Of a stretch of 64,000 bases of DNA, positions 7,543 through 16,466 are shown one piece after another. Source of the DNA: an uncultured Clostridia bacterium. GTDB taxonomy: Bacteria; Bacillota; Clostridia; Christensenellales; UBA1242. The stretch is from assembly GCA_934746515.1 (NCBI GenBank), contig CAKVFH010000006.1, positions 1 through 64,000 of the forward strand. The letters are read 5' to 3'. The position numbers were made by a program, and so were the translations under genes. The notes under the pieces were generated by a model. The model searched no databases. It worked only from the letters and a program-made list of their open reading frames with translations, and had not been told where the DNA came from. Each line of letters starts with the position of its first letter. Position 1 is the first letter of the stretch.

Positions 7543-8817
7543 ATGTATCTTGATAGAGTTAAAATTTTTATAAAAGCTGGTGATGGTGGAAACGGGAAAA
7601 CAAGTTTTCATTCAGAAAAATATGTTGAAAAAGGTGGACCAGACGGCGGTGACGGCGGAAATGGCGGGTCTATCGTTTTTGTTGCGGACAGAACTATTGA
7701 CAGTTTGATTGATTTTAGATTTACAAAACACTATCGCGCTGAAGCTGGTGGAAATGGCGGAAGCAGCAACATGCGCGGAAAGAATGCACCAAATCTTGTT
7801 ATAAAAGTTCCTTGTGGAACAGTTATTCGTGATAACGAAACAAACAATATCATTGCTGACTTGTTTGATGACGGCGAGTCAATCACTGTTTTGAAAGGTG
7901 GTCAAGGCGGACTTGGAAATGCAAGATTCAAATCTTCAACAAGACAGCGTCCATCATTTTCACAAACTGGTCAACTTTGTGAAGAAAAAGAAGTTATACT
8001 TGAACTTAAAACCATTGCTGATGTTGGTTTAATTGGATTTCCTAATGTTGGGAAAAGTACAATTCTTTCAATGCTTACAAATGCAAAGCCAAAGATAGCA
8101 AACTATCATTTCACAACGCTTGCGCCAAATATTGGTGTTTGCAAATATGCTGGTTCGTCATTTGTTATTGCGGATATTCCAGGTTTGATTGAAGGTGCCA
8201 GCGAGGGTGTTGGTCTCGGACATTATTTCTTGAGACATATTGAAAGAACAAGAGTTTTGATTCATGTTATTGATATTTCTGGAAGCGAAGATCGTGATCC
8301 TTATGAAGATTTTAAGATTGTAAATAACGAGCTTAAGAAATACGGAAACCATGTTGAGAATTTGCCACAAATTATTGCACTTAACAAAATCGACTTGGTT
8401 GATGATAAAAAGAAAATAAGCGACTTTAAAAACAAGGTTGCAAAGCTTAAAAAGAAATATGAAATTGTTGAGATTTCAGCAGTTTCAAACAATAATCTTG
8501 ATGAACTTTTAACAAAGACTGTTGAGCTTTTGAAAACCTTGCCACCAAAACAAAAACTTGAATTTGAACCTTTTGTTTACGAAAGACCAAATCCAAACAA
8601 ATGGGAAGTTATAAAATATGATGATAACTCGTTTGAAGTTGTTGGTGGATTTATTGATGAGCTTGTGCGTGGCGTTGTTTTAAATGATTTTCAATCATTT
8701 TCATATTTTCAGAAAGTGCTTAAAGATAAAGGCATTATCAAGGCCTTGAAAAAACAAGGTGCAAATGAAACTTCTACAATTAGAATTAAAGATATTGAAT
8801 TTGAGATTAAGGAGTAA
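7543..8817 (+). CDS. obgE: Obg GTPase (ribosome assembly and stress)
   Basis: 424 residues with all three Obg domains: the glycine-rich OBG fold (1-157), the G domain with GFPNVGKS (~165-172), DIPGLIEGA switch II and NKIDL (G4), and the C-terminal OCT domain (~345-424). Obg is an essential 50S-assembly GTPase, linked in Bacillus to the stressosome and sporulation. GGAGAG precedes the ATG. It lies in the nth-obgE-HD-yhbY run; obg followed by yhbY is a common Firmicute arrangement. Confidence 0.96.
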   Translation: MYLDRVKIFIKAGDGGNGKTSFHSEKYVEKGGPDGGDGGNGGSIVFVADRTIDSLIDFRFTKHYRAEAGGNGGSSNMRGKNAPNLVIKVPCGTVIRDNETNNIIADLFDDGESITVLKGGQGGLGNARFKSSTRQRPSFSQTGQLCEEKEVILELKTIADVGLIGFPNVGKSTILSMLTNAKPKIANYHFTTLAPNIGVCKYAGSSFVIADIPGLIEGASEGVGLGHYFLRHIERTRVLIHVIDISGSEDRDPYEDFKIVNNELKKYGNHVENLPQIIALNKIDLVDDKKKISDFKNKVAKLKKKYEIVEISAVSNNNLDELLTKTVELLKTLPPKQKLEFEPFVYERPNPNKWEVIKYDDNSFEVVGGFIDELVRGVVLNDFQSFSYFQKVLKDKGIIKALKKQGANETSTIRIKDIEFEIKE

Positions 8818-8821
8818 AAAT

Positions 8822-9469
8822 ATGGAAAGAAATATCGTTGGAGCTGCACTTGAATTTGTTAAGAAATTTTTTGAAGGAGAAACAAGCGGACACGATTACT
8901 ATCACACATACAGAGTTTTTAAGATTGCCCAAAACATGGCAAAAAACAATAAAACGGCTGATTGTGAAATATGCGAGCTTGGCGCACTTCTTCATGATGT
9001 TGATGATATTAAAATTTCACCAACGACTTATGAAAATAAAGACAATGCTAGAAATTTTTTGCTTCAAAATAATTATCCAAAAGATAAGATAGATTTTATT
9101 TGCAAGATTATTGACGATGTTTCTTTTAGGGGAAAAGATTCTGTTAAGCCACAGACAATAGAAGGTATGATTGTTCAAGATGCTGACAGACTTGACGCGA
9201 TTGGTGCGATTGGTATTGCTAGAACTTTTGCTTATGGTGGAAGACATGGAAGAGAGATTTATAATCCAGACATAAGGCCCGTGTTAAATCAATCAAAAGA
9301 GCAATATCACAAATCGAATTCACCAACCATAAATCATTTTTATGAAAAATTGTTACTGCTTAAAGATATGATGAATACTGAAGAAGGAAAGAAAATTGCC
9401 GAGCAAAGAACCCAATATATGAAAGAATATTTAGACGAGTTTTTTGCAGAATGGAATGGCGAAAGATAA
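8822..9469 (+). CDS. HD-domain phosphohydrolase (YpgQ/YedJ-like)
   Basis: 215 residues from the ATG at 8822, which has AAGGAG upstream. Metal ligands follow the HD plan: His in GHDYYHTYRV (~21-30), HD in LLHDVDD (~57-63) and Asp in VQDADRLDAIGAIG (~116-129). The YpgQ/YedJ branch includes nucleotide pyrophosphohydrolases; the substrate here is not known. Four bases after obgE, so co-transcribed. Confidence 0.85.
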   Translation: MERNIVGAALEFVKKFFEGETSGHDYYHTYRVFKIAQNMAKNNKTADCEICELGALLHDVDDIKISPTTYENKDNARNFLLQNNYPKDKIDFICKIIDDVSFRGKDSVKPQTIEGMIVQDADRLDAIGAIGIARTFAYGGRHGREIYNPDIRPVLNQSKEQYHKSNSPTINHFYEKLLLLKDMMNTEEGKKIAEQRTQYMKEYLDEFFAEWNGER

Positions 9470-9479
9470 AGGAGAAAAT

Positions 9480-9773
9480 ATGTTAAATTCAAAACAAAGA
9501 GCAAATTTAAGAAGTATTGCTTCAACACTTCAACCAATGGTTATGATTGGTAAAGACGGACTTACTGATAATGTTTTGGAGCAAATTGGAAATCAGCTTC
9601 ATGCTCATGAAATGGTTAAAGTTTCTGTTTTAGACGGAGCAGAAGAAAGTGCAAATGATTATTTGCATCAAGTTGCTGAAAAACTTAAAGCGGAAGAAGT
9701 TTGCTCAATTGGTAAAAAGTTTGTTGTTTATAAATTATCAAACAAGAAAGGCTTAAAACACATTGAGTTTTAG
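9480..9773 (+). CDS. yhbY: YhbY-family CRM-domain RNA-binding protein
   Basis: 97 residues from the ATG at 9480 (AAAGGAG upstream; longer in-frame starts overlap the previous gene and lack a site). The single CRM domain includes the loop GKDGLTDNV (GxxG-type RNA-binding motif). YhbY associates with pre-50S ribosomes. Located after obgE, consistent with ribosome assembly. Confidence 0.93.
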   Translation: MLNSKQRANLRSIASTLQPMVMIGKDGLTDNVLEQIGNQLHAHEMVKVSVLDGAEESANDYLHQVAEKLKAEEVCSIGKKFVVYKLSNKKGLKHIEF

Positions 9774-9782
9774 GAGAAAATT

Positions 9783-10514
9783 ATGAAACTTGTTTTGATT
9801 GGTGGTGGCGATTATGGCACAAAACCAGAAAAGCCATACAATTTAAAAGAGATTGATGAAGAAACTGTGAAACTCACAGGCAAAGCTCATCCAAGACTTT
9901 TGTTTTTAAGTTTCACAATAAAGTCTAATTTTACATTTGGTTGCATGAAAAAACACTTTATGGAATTAGGTGTGCAATGCGAGCATTTATGTTTTGATGA
10001 GTTTTCAAATCAAAAGACAGTTGACAGCAAGTTTAAAAGGGCTGATATAGTTTATATTGGTGGCGGGAACACAGTTTATTTTATGCAGCTTATAAAAAAG
10101 TTTGGGCTTGACAAAAAGATTATTGAAGCGGCTGAACAAAACAAAGTTATTGCTGGCAGATCTGCTGGGGCAATCATAATTTCAGATTGCGGAAGTTCTG
10201 ATTCAAGAAAGTATAAAAATTCAAGCATCTTTACATGTGTAAAAGGACTTGGGATTTTTGATGTGTTGCTTGCGCCACATTATATGGGTTCTGGAAGAGA
10301 ACAAGACATTCCAAGAATGCTTAAAAATAAAAAATCTAAAGTCGCAATTGGGGTTGATAGTGTGTCTGCACTTGTTGTTGATGGCGATATTTTTGAAGTG
10401 ATTTCGCCAGATGATAAAAACTGGGTTTATAAATGTTATTATTGTGGGCAGGATTTTGTTCAAAAGAAACTTCCAAAAAATGGCAAAGTTAATGATTTGA
10501 TTGCGAAACAATAA
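9783..10514 (+). CDS. Peptidase S51 (dipeptidase E-like) protein
   Basis: 243 residues. The GGGNTVYFM segment and the nucleophile elbow AGRSAGAI (Ser ~125) are typical of family S51, with a downstream His in APHYMGSGREQD. The family includes aspartyl dipeptidase and cyanophycinase; the specificity here is unknown. It ends the nth-obgE-yhbY run; the pheST promoter begins one base after its stop codon. Confidence 0.82.
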   Translation: MKLVLIGGGDYGTKPEKPYNLKEIDEETVKLTGKAHPRLLFLSFTIKSNFTFGCMKKHFMELGVQCEHLCFDEFSNQKTVDSKFKRADIVYIGGGNTVYFMQLIKKFGLDKKIIEAAEQNKVIAGRSAGAIIISDCGSSDSRKYKNSSIFTCVKGLGIFDVLLAPHYMGSGREQDIPRMLKNKKSKVAIGVDSVSALVVDGDIFEVISPDDKNWVYKCYYCGQDFVQKKLPKNGKVNDLIAKQ

Positions 10515-10543
10515 TTGACAAACAATTTTTAATGTGATACAAT
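10515..10543 (+). promoter_or_regulatory. Promoter of the pheST T-box transcript
   Basis: TTGACA (10515-10520), 17-bp spacer and TACAAT (10538-10543), with an extended -10 TG at 10535-10536. Among the best promoters in the window. Confidence 0.85.
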
Positions 10544-10549
10544 CATCGT

Positions 10550-10790
10550 GTTTAGTAAAAGCTGTGAAAGTGATTTAGTAGTTTATATGAAAGTTTAAGA
10601 GAGTTTTCGCCTTGGGCTGTGAGCGAAAATAATGGAAATATAAATGAATTTCGGCACTGGAGCTGGATATAGAAATATATCTCGGAAAATGCTTCCGTTA
10701 TAGCAAAATGAGGTGAGTTTTCTCACGAATTAAGGTGGTAACACGCTAGTCTCTCGGCGTCCTTAAACAGGACTACGAGAGATTTTTATT
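10550..10790 (+). promoter_or_regulatory. T-box riboswitch (tRNA-Phe) upstream of pheST
   Basis: The conserved T-box AAGGTGGTAACACG is at 10732-10745. It is followed by a terminator whose stem pairs TCTCTCG (10750-10756) with CGAGAGA (10776-10782), with an inner GTCCT/AGGAC, then five T residues. The T-box can pair with the 5' arm region to form the antiterminator. In the Stem I region a TTC triplet at 10650-10652 is the candidate specifier for phenylalanine; I placed it by position and context, not by folding. Uncharged tRNA-Phe would allow read-through into pheS. Confidence 0.92.
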
Positions 10791-10809
10791 TTACAAAAAG
10801 GAGATTTTT

Positions 10810-11844
10810 ATGGATTTAAAAATTGTTGAAGATGCTGAAAAAGAATATCTTGAAAGTTCAAAAGATGTTGAAAATCTTGACTCTCTTGAAAATTTAAGAT
10901 TGAAATTTTTGGGCAAAAAGGGACTTATTACTGATATTATGGCAAAATTCAGAGAAGTGCCAGCAGAACTAAAAAAAGAATTTGGACAAAAAGTTAATGG
11001 CTTAAAGAAAAAGATTGAAGAAAATATTGAAAATATTAAAGCAGAACTTGCTGAAAAGCAAATTGAAAATGAAATCAAGCACACAAAAATGTTTGACTAT
11101 TCGCTTCCAGTTGACACAAAAACAGGTTCTTTAAACCCAAGAACTATCATTCAAAAACAAGTTGTTGATATTTTTAAAGGTATGGGATTTGTTGTTGAAG
11201 ACGGAAACGAAGTTGAAACAGAATACAACAACTTTGAGTCTGTTAATGTGCCAAAAAATCATCCAGCTCGTGATACTCAAGACACATTTTGGCTTAACAA
11301 TGGTCAGTTATTAAAAACACAAACAAGTGCTGCACAAAACAGAATTTTGAGAACTTATGGACCTGAGTGTAAGGTAATTTTCCCAGGAAGAGTGTTCAGA
11401 AATGAAGCCCTTGATGCAAGGCATGAAAACACATTCTTCCAACTTGAAGGTGTTGTTGTTGGCAAAAATGTGACTGTTGCAAATCTTATCTATTTTGAAA
11501 AAGCAATGCTTAAGTCATTATTCAAAAAAGATATTGATGTTAGACTTCGTCCTGGATTTTTCCCATTTACAGAACCAAGCTATGAAATGGATGCAAAGTG
11601 TCCATTCTGTTCGGGAAAAGGTTGCCATACTTGCGGTGGAAGTGGCTGGCTTGAGCTTTGTCCATGCGGCATGATTCATCCAAATGTTTTGAGAATGGCT
11701 GGTGTTGATCCAGAAGAATATAACGGCTTTGCTTTTGGTTTGGGCTTTGATAGACTTGTTATGATTAGAACAAATCTTGATGATATTAGATATTTAAACA
11801 GCAATAACTTGAAGGTTTTGAGCCAGTTCAAAACAAGGATTTAA
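10810..11844 (+). CDS. pheS: Phenylalanyl-tRNA synthetase alpha subunit
   Basis: 344 residues, normal length. The N-terminal coiled coil (1-90) binds tRNA-Phe; the class II catalytic core follows with HPARDTQDTFW, the FRNEALDARHENTFFQLEG motif 2 block and the C-terminal GFAFGLGFDRL motif 3. A cysteine-rich insert (CPFCSGKGCHTC then CPCGMIHP, ~262-290) is in the usual clostridial position. Controlled by the T-box leader immediately upstream. Confidence 0.97.
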   Translation: MDLKIVEDAEKEYLESSKDVENLDSLENLRLKFLGKKGLITDIMAKFREVPAELKKEFGQKVNGLKKKIEENIENIKAELAEKQIENEIKHTKMFDYSLPVDTKTGSLNPRTIIQKQVVDIFKGMGFVVEDGNEVETEYNNFESVNVPKNHPARDTQDTFWLNNGQLLKTQTSAAQNRILRTYGPECKVIFPGRVFRNEALDARHENTFFQLEGVVVGKNVTVANLIYFEKAMLKSLFKKDIDVRLRPGFFPFTEPSYEMDAKCPFCSGKGCHTCGGSGWLELCPCGMIHPNVLRMAGVDPEEYNGFAFGLGFDRLVMIRTNLDDIRYLNSNNLKVLSQFKTRI

Positions 11845-11857
11845 GGGGGAAGAGAAA

Positions 11858-14233
11858 ATGTTTATTTCAATGAATTGGATCAATGATTATGTTGATCTTT
11901 CTGGTATAGAAACAGAAGAACTTGTAAAAAGATTCAATTTGGCAACCGCTGAAATTGAAGATTATGAAGAAAAAGGTAAAAACATTCAAAACGTTGTGTT
12001 TGGAAAAATCCTTGAAATCGCAAACCACCCAGAATCAACAAAACTTCATATTTTAAAGGTCGATGTTGGTGATGAAGTTTTGCAAATTGTTTGTGGTGCG
12101 CCTAATGTTAGAGTTGGTATGGTTACTGCAGTTTGCAAAGTTGGCGGAAGTGTTATTGCTGGAAAAATCAAGCAATCAAAGCTTGTTGGTGTTGAATCAA
12201 ATGGCATGTGCTGTGCAGAAGCTGAACTTGGTATTGGTGCTGACGATGACGGCATTATGGATATTAAAGAAGATGTAAAGATTGGTCAAAATATTAAAGA
12301 TGTTTGGCCAGTTGATGATGTTGTTTTGGAAATTGACAATAAATCACTCACAAATCGTCCTGATCTTTGGGGACACTATGGATTGGCTCGTGAATTTGCT
12401 GCGATTTTCAAGAGACCTTTAAAAAAGATTCCTGTTGAAGATTTGGAAAAATATAATAATTTGCCTGAAGTTAAAATTGATATTGAAACAGAAAATTGTT
12501 TCAGATATTCAAGCGTTTGTGTTGAAAATATTGCTGCAAAAAAATCTCCAAGAGAAATGGCAATTAGGTTAAACTATGCAGGCATGAGAGACATCAATTT
12601 GCTTGCAGATTTGACTAACTATGTTATGCTTGATCTTGGTCTTCCAATGCATGCGTTTGACAATAAAATTGTGAAAGGAATTCATGTTGAATCATCTAAT
12701 GGTGAAGTTGTTATGACAACTTTGGAAGGCGAAGAACACAAGCCACCAAAGGGTGCAACACTAATTTGTGATGAAACAAAAGAACCGGTTGCAATTGCAG
12801 GTGTTAAGGGTGGTTTGAAATCTGGGATTTCTGATGACACAAATTCTGTTTTGTTTGAAGCGGCTGTTTTTGATTCAGAAAATATCAGAAAAACCGCTCG
12901 TGGTATTGGTTTAATTACTGATGCTTCACAAAGATACGAAAAATCTCTTGACCCAGAACTAACACCAGTTGCGCTTTCAAGAATTGTATATTTGCTTAAA
13001 CAAATTGACTCTGGCGCAAAAGTGAGCTCAAGATTTTCTGATTGTTATAAGAAAAAATATCCTAAAATTGTAATTGATCTTGACCCAAAATTTATCAGCA
13101 AAATTGTCGGTGCTGAAATTTCAAAAGAGTTCATCATCAGCACACTTACAGATCTTGAATTTGATGTTAAAGAAGATGGTGAAATTTTAAAAGTTGGCGT
13201 GCCAACATTCAGGGCAACCAAAGATGTTTCTATCAAAGAAGATTTGGTTGAAGAAGTTGCTAGACTTTATGGCTATGACAACATTAAACCAATGCCATTA
13301 AAATTTGACACTGTTCCACAAAATTTGATTAAGTCTATTGAATATGAATATGAAACAAAATTGTTTCTTGCACAAAAGTATGACGCAAATGAAATTCATT
13401 CTTATTTGTGGAATTATGAAGATTTTAATAAGCAACACAAGATTAACACAAAATCATATTTGCAACTTTTGGATTCATCAAATGCTGGACAAAGTGGAAT
13501 TAGAAGCGAACTTTTGCCAACACTTTTAAGATGCTTGGATGAAAATAAAAACAACTATGAAGATGTTAGAGTTTTTGAAATCGGCAGAGTGGTTTCAGGA
13601 TTGGATGAACAAAACCTTGCAATTGAAAACAAAAAACTTGCACTTTTGTTGGCGTCACAAAAGAAATCAGAACAAGAATTGTTCTATGAAATGAAGACCA
13701 TTATTGTTGATATTGCCAAAAATTTGATGGGCGTTGATGTTGAGCTTGAAAAAGGCGAGACAGTGCCATATTTGCATCCAGTAAATTCATTTAGAATTAA
13801 GTCAAGAACTGATGATTATGGATACATGGGAATTTTGCATCCAGAAACAAAGAAAGCAATTGATAAAAGATTTAATATTTGCTTGCTTGAAATTGATTTT
13901 GAAAAACTTGCAAACACAGTTGTTTATGCAAAAAAGATTAAGCAAGTTTCAAAATATCAATCTGTTGAAATTGACTATAATGTTTTGATTGATGAAAATA
14001 TGGTTTATGAAGAGCTTGTTAAAAAGCTTGGAAAGTTCAAATCGAAAATCATGATTGGCTACAATCTTGTTGATATTTATGAAAATAAAAATGTGCTTGG
14101 AGATAAAAAATCAGTTACACTTCGTTTTAATTTGGCTAGTATGGATCACACACTTTCGGGTGAAGAAATTGAGAATTTTAGAAAAGAATTTGAAGAATAT
14201 GTAAAACGCAATGGACTTGAACTTCGTGCATAA
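11858..14233 (+). CDS. pheT: Phenylalanyl-tRNA synthetase beta subunit
   Basis: 791 residues, normal length. In order: EMAP-like tRNA-binding domain (about 40-150), B3/B4 editing domain, B5 domain, the inactive class II core and the C-terminal ferredoxin-fold anticodon-binding domain (~700-791, ending KEFEEYVKRNGLELR). It forms the alpha2-beta2 enzyme with PheS and shares its T-box control, 13 bases downstream. Confidence 0.97.
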   Translation: MFISMNWINDYVDLSGIETEELVKRFNLATAEIEDYEEKGKNIQNVVFGKILEIANHPESTKLHILKVDVGDEVLQIVCGAPNVRVGMVTAVCKVGGSVIAGKIKQSKLVGVESNGMCCAEAELGIGADDDGIMDIKEDVKIGQNIKDVWPVDDVVLEIDNKSLTNRPDLWGHYGLAREFAAIFKRPLKKIPVEDLEKYNNLPEVKIDIETENCFRYSSVCVENIAAKKSPREMAIRLNYAGMRDINLLADLTNYVMLDLGLPMHAFDNKIVKGIHVESSNGEVVMTTLEGEEHKPPKGATLICDETKEPVAIAGVKGGLKSGISDDTNSVLFEAAVFDSENIRKTARGIGLITDASQRYEKSLDPELTPVALSRIVYLLKQIDSGAKVSSRFSDCYKKKYPKIVIDLDPKFISKIVGAEISKEFIISTLTDLEFDVKEDGEILKVGVPTFRATKDVSIKEDLVEEVARLYGYDNIKPMPLKFDTVPQNLIKSIEYEYETKLFLAQKYDANEIHSYLWNYEDFNKQHKINTKSYLQLLDSSNAGQSGIRSELLPTLLRCLDENKNNYEDVRVFEIGRVVSGLDEQNLAIENKKLALLLASQKKSEQELFYEMKTIIVDIAKNLMGVDVELEKGETVPYLHPVNSFRIKSRTDDYGYMGILHPETKKAIDKRFNICLLEIDFEKLANTVVYAKKIKQVSKYQSVEIDYNVLIDENMVYEELVKKLGKFKSKIMIGYNLVDIYENKNVLGDKKSVTLRFNLASMDHTLSGEEIENFRKEFEEYVKRNGLELRA

Positions 14234-14244
14234 AACTTAATATA

Positions 14245-14279
14245 AAAAAGGAAAGGGGGTCGAACCCTTTCTTTTTTTG
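14245..14279. terminator. Bidirectional terminator between pheT and the reverse-strand gene
   Basis: AAAAGGAAAGGG pairs with CCCTTTCTTTT (one bulged G) around GGTCGAA, followed by T residues; the reverse strand is also T-rich after the stem. Convergent genes lie on both sides. Confidence 0.8.
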
Positions 14280-14360
14280 TTACAAAATATTGCTTTACTG
14301 AGTAAACTCATTGCGTGATATTGTTATAGAAAAATTAAAAATTATTTAGCAAATGAAATA

Positions 14361-15173
14361 CTATTTAAACAAAAAATCAGTTTCGTCTTCAGTTGGTTTT
14401 ATGTCTTTTTTGAATAATGATATTATAGAAATTATTAAAAGAATTGAACCAAGAATTAGATAGTAATTTGAAAAAGGAATAACTAAAGAAATAAATAAAA
14501 GCGAAATTCCAGAGAAAAATAGTTCCTTGAAATGTGACTTTGTTATGCCTTTTGTTTTTGATTTTATAAACAAATTTATTTTTTGTTTTATGTTTTGCTT
14601 TGGTTGTTCGCTCACTTGAATTGGATAAAGATTTTTGTTGTTCATTAGTTTTATTATTGTATCAGACGAGATGAGTGATAAATTTAGATTTGACAAAAGC
14701 AATAATTCATTAAATTGTTTTGATTTGTTTTTGAAAATGAAAAATAGTTTAGAGTCGTTATTTTTATTTTTTAAAAATAATTCTTGAGCATTAAAGTAGT
14801 CGGAAGGCGATAGTTCGGTCTTGAGATTTATATATAAAAAATTGTTGTTACTTTCAAATAAAAATCCGTCAATATGTTTAGAGTTTGTGAGTTTTGATAA
14901 AAATTCAATATATGATTTATAATCACAAACAAGTAAAAAATTCATACAATTATTTATAAATTTTTCGTTGTTGTTTTTAAATAACTTTTTGTTATGTGAT
15001 TTTAGGAATAAAAATAAAATCAATGCAAACAAAGATAGATTGATTAAAATCGAGAAAAAATAGACGAGATTTGCGTTTTTTATAATTCGTCTCAACCATA
15101 AAAATGATATGATAGAAAAGAGTGTAGAAATAAATAAAGAGTCAATTATTAAAGCTAATTTTGATTTTACCAT
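14361..15173 (-). CDS. Membrane protein of unknown function
   Basis: 270 residues, not recognised. Two N-terminal transmembrane segments (~7-27 and ~36-56), a soluble middle of about 150 residues, and two C-terminal segments (~212-230 and ~233-250), then a charged tail. The middle alternates beta-like strands (DGFLFESNNNFLYINLKTE, KLFFIFKNKSKQFNEL, LSLISSDTIIKLM) in a way that recalls restriction-endonuclease-like (Mrr-type) domains anchored in membranes; this is inference only. No ribosome binding site is evident. TTA and ATA codons are unusually frequent. It stands alone, convergent with pheT and divergent from deoC. Confidence 0.75.
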   Translation of the reverse strand: MVKSKLALIIDSLFISTLFSIISFLWLRRIIKNANLVYFFSILINLSLFALILFLFLKSHNKKLFKNNNEKFINNCMNFLLVCDYKSYIEFLSKLTNSKHIDGFLFESNNNFLYINLKTELSPSDYFNAQELFLKNKNNDSKLFFIFKNKSKQFNELLLLSNLNLSLISSDTIIKLMNNKNLYPIQVSEQPKQNIKQKINLFIKSKTKGITKSHFKELFFSGISLLFISLVIPFSNYYLILGSILLIISIISLFKKDIKPTEDETDFLFK

Positions 15174-15325
15174 ACATTTATTGTTGACAAAGAATATATT
15201 TTTTATAAAATTATTATTGTAGGAAGAAAAAATAATAAATGAATTGTGTTAAAAATGATTTAAAATGTATATTTTTAATAGAAATTTATTAAAATTTGCA
15301 ATTTAGAATAAAATGGAGAATAATT

Positions 15326-15997
15326 ATGATTGGTGCAAATAAAGAAAAAAATAGTGATGTAATAAATGTTGAAAGTAGAATTGATTTCACACTTCTTGAT
15401 CCAAGGGCAACTGAATCGGATTTGGAAAAACTTTGTGATATTGCATATAAACATTTGTATTATTCTGTTTGTGTGAATCCATGCAATGTAAGTTTTGTGA
15501 AAGGATATATTGATAAAAACTTAAATGGAAAACTAAAAGTTGTTGCAGTTGTGGGGTTTCCACTTGGAGCAAATTCAACAAATATAAAAGTGCTAGAAAC
15601 GAAAGAAGCTTGTTTGTCTGGCGCGGATGAAATTGATTTTGTGATTAACATTGGAAAGTTAAAACAAGGCAAATTTGATTATATTAAAAACGAGTTAAAA
15701 AAGATTAGAAAAATTGCAAAAGGAAAAATTGTAAAAGCTATTATTGAAACTTGTTATTTGGATAAGAATGAAATTGTTAAAATTTCAAAATTGTGTATGC
15801 AGACAAAAATTGATTATGTAAAAACCTCAACCGGATTTGGAATTGGTGGAGCAAAGATTGAAGATGTAAATTTGATTTATGAGACGGTGAAAGGTTATTG
15901 TAAAATTAAAGCGTCTGGCGGTATCGCTTCAAGAGAACAAGCGATTGCTTTTTTGAATGCTGGTGCAAATAGAATTGGAACTAGCCATATTATTTAA
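15326..15997 (+). CDS. deoC: Deoxyribose-phosphate aldolase
   Basis: 223 residues from the ATG at 15326 (GGAG upstream). A TIM-barrel class I aldolase cleaving 2-deoxyribose-5-phosphate to glyceraldehyde-3-phosphate and acetaldehyde. The Schiff-base lysine is in YVKTSTGFG and the proton-relay lysine in IKASGGI; the conserved Asp is in DEIDFVINIG. No other deo genes are adjacent. The gene has its own leader and may be monocistronic. Confidence 0.94.
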   Translation: MIGANKEKNSDVINVESRIDFTLLDPRATESDLEKLCDIAYKHLYYSVCVNPCNVSFVKGYIDKNLNGKLKVVAVVGFPLGANSTNIKVLETKEACLSGADEIDFVINIGKLKQGKFDYIKNELKKIRKIAKGKIVKAIIETCYLDKNEIVKISKLCMQTKIDYVKTSTGFGIGGAKIEDVNLIYETVKGYCKIKASGGIASREQAIAFLNAGANRIGTSHII

Positions 15998-16002
15998 AAC
16001 AC

Positions 16003-16031
16003 TTTCAATTTTTTTGGTGTTGTGTTATAAT
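16003..16031 (+). promoter_or_regulatory. Promoter of tsaE-tsaB
   Basis: TTTCAA (16003-16008), 17-bp spacer and a consensus TATAAT (16026-16031), just after the deoC stop and 15 bases before the tsaE start. The -35 match is only moderate. Confidence 0.5.
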
Positions 16032-16046
16032 AAATTTGGTGAAATT

Positions 16047-16466
16047 ATGGTAGAAGAATTTATTTCAAAGTCAACAGAAGAAACTTTTAATATTGCAAAA
16101 AGATTTGCTGAAAGTTTAAATGTGGGAGATATTGTGTTGCTTCAGGGTGACCTTGGTGTAGGAAAAACAATGTTTGTTAAGGGGGTTACTGAAAAATTTT
16201 CAAATGGAAAACCTTTGGCAATCTCGCCAACATTTATGATTGTTAATGTGTATGAAACCACGCCACCAATTTATCATTTTGATTTATATCGAATTGATGA
16301 TGTGGGTGAACTTGACAATATTGGTGCTGAAGAATATTTGTATGGTGATGGAATTAGCTTTGTTGAATGGCCAGAAAGAGCAGAAGGTTATTTTCCAAAG
16401 TCAGCAATTAAAGTTTACATAAAAAAGTTGAATGAAAATGAAAGACTTATAAGGATTGAAAGATAA
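16047..16466 (+). CDS. tsaE: TsaE, ATPase of tRNA t6A synthesis
   Basis: 139 residues from the ATG at 16047; an upstream in-frame ATG inside deoC would span the promoter. P-loop GDLGVGKTMFVKG (~31-43) and the family motifs SPTF and HFDLYRI are present, with VEWPERAE near the end. TsaE helps TsaB-TsaD make N6-threonylcarbamoyladenosine at position 37 of ANN-reading tRNAs. It overlaps tsaB by one base. Confidence 0.94.
   Translation: MVEEFISKSTEETFNIAKRFAESLNVGDIVLLQGDLGVGKTMFVKGVTEKFSNGKPLAISPTFMIVNVYETTPPIYHFDLYRIDDVGELDNIGAEEYLYGDGISFVEWPERAEGYFPKSAIKVYIKKLNENERLIRIER

Noticed and set aside
14300..14320. GAGTAAACTC palindrome after pheT as a terminator for the reverse-strand gene
   Set aside because: The stem is only four base pairs and no T-run follows on either strand; the 14245-14279 hairpin is the better terminator for both sides.
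15957..16046. TsaE start inside deoC
   Set aside because: The extra 30 residues have no family match and span a TATAAT; the ATG at 16047 gives the normal TsaE start.
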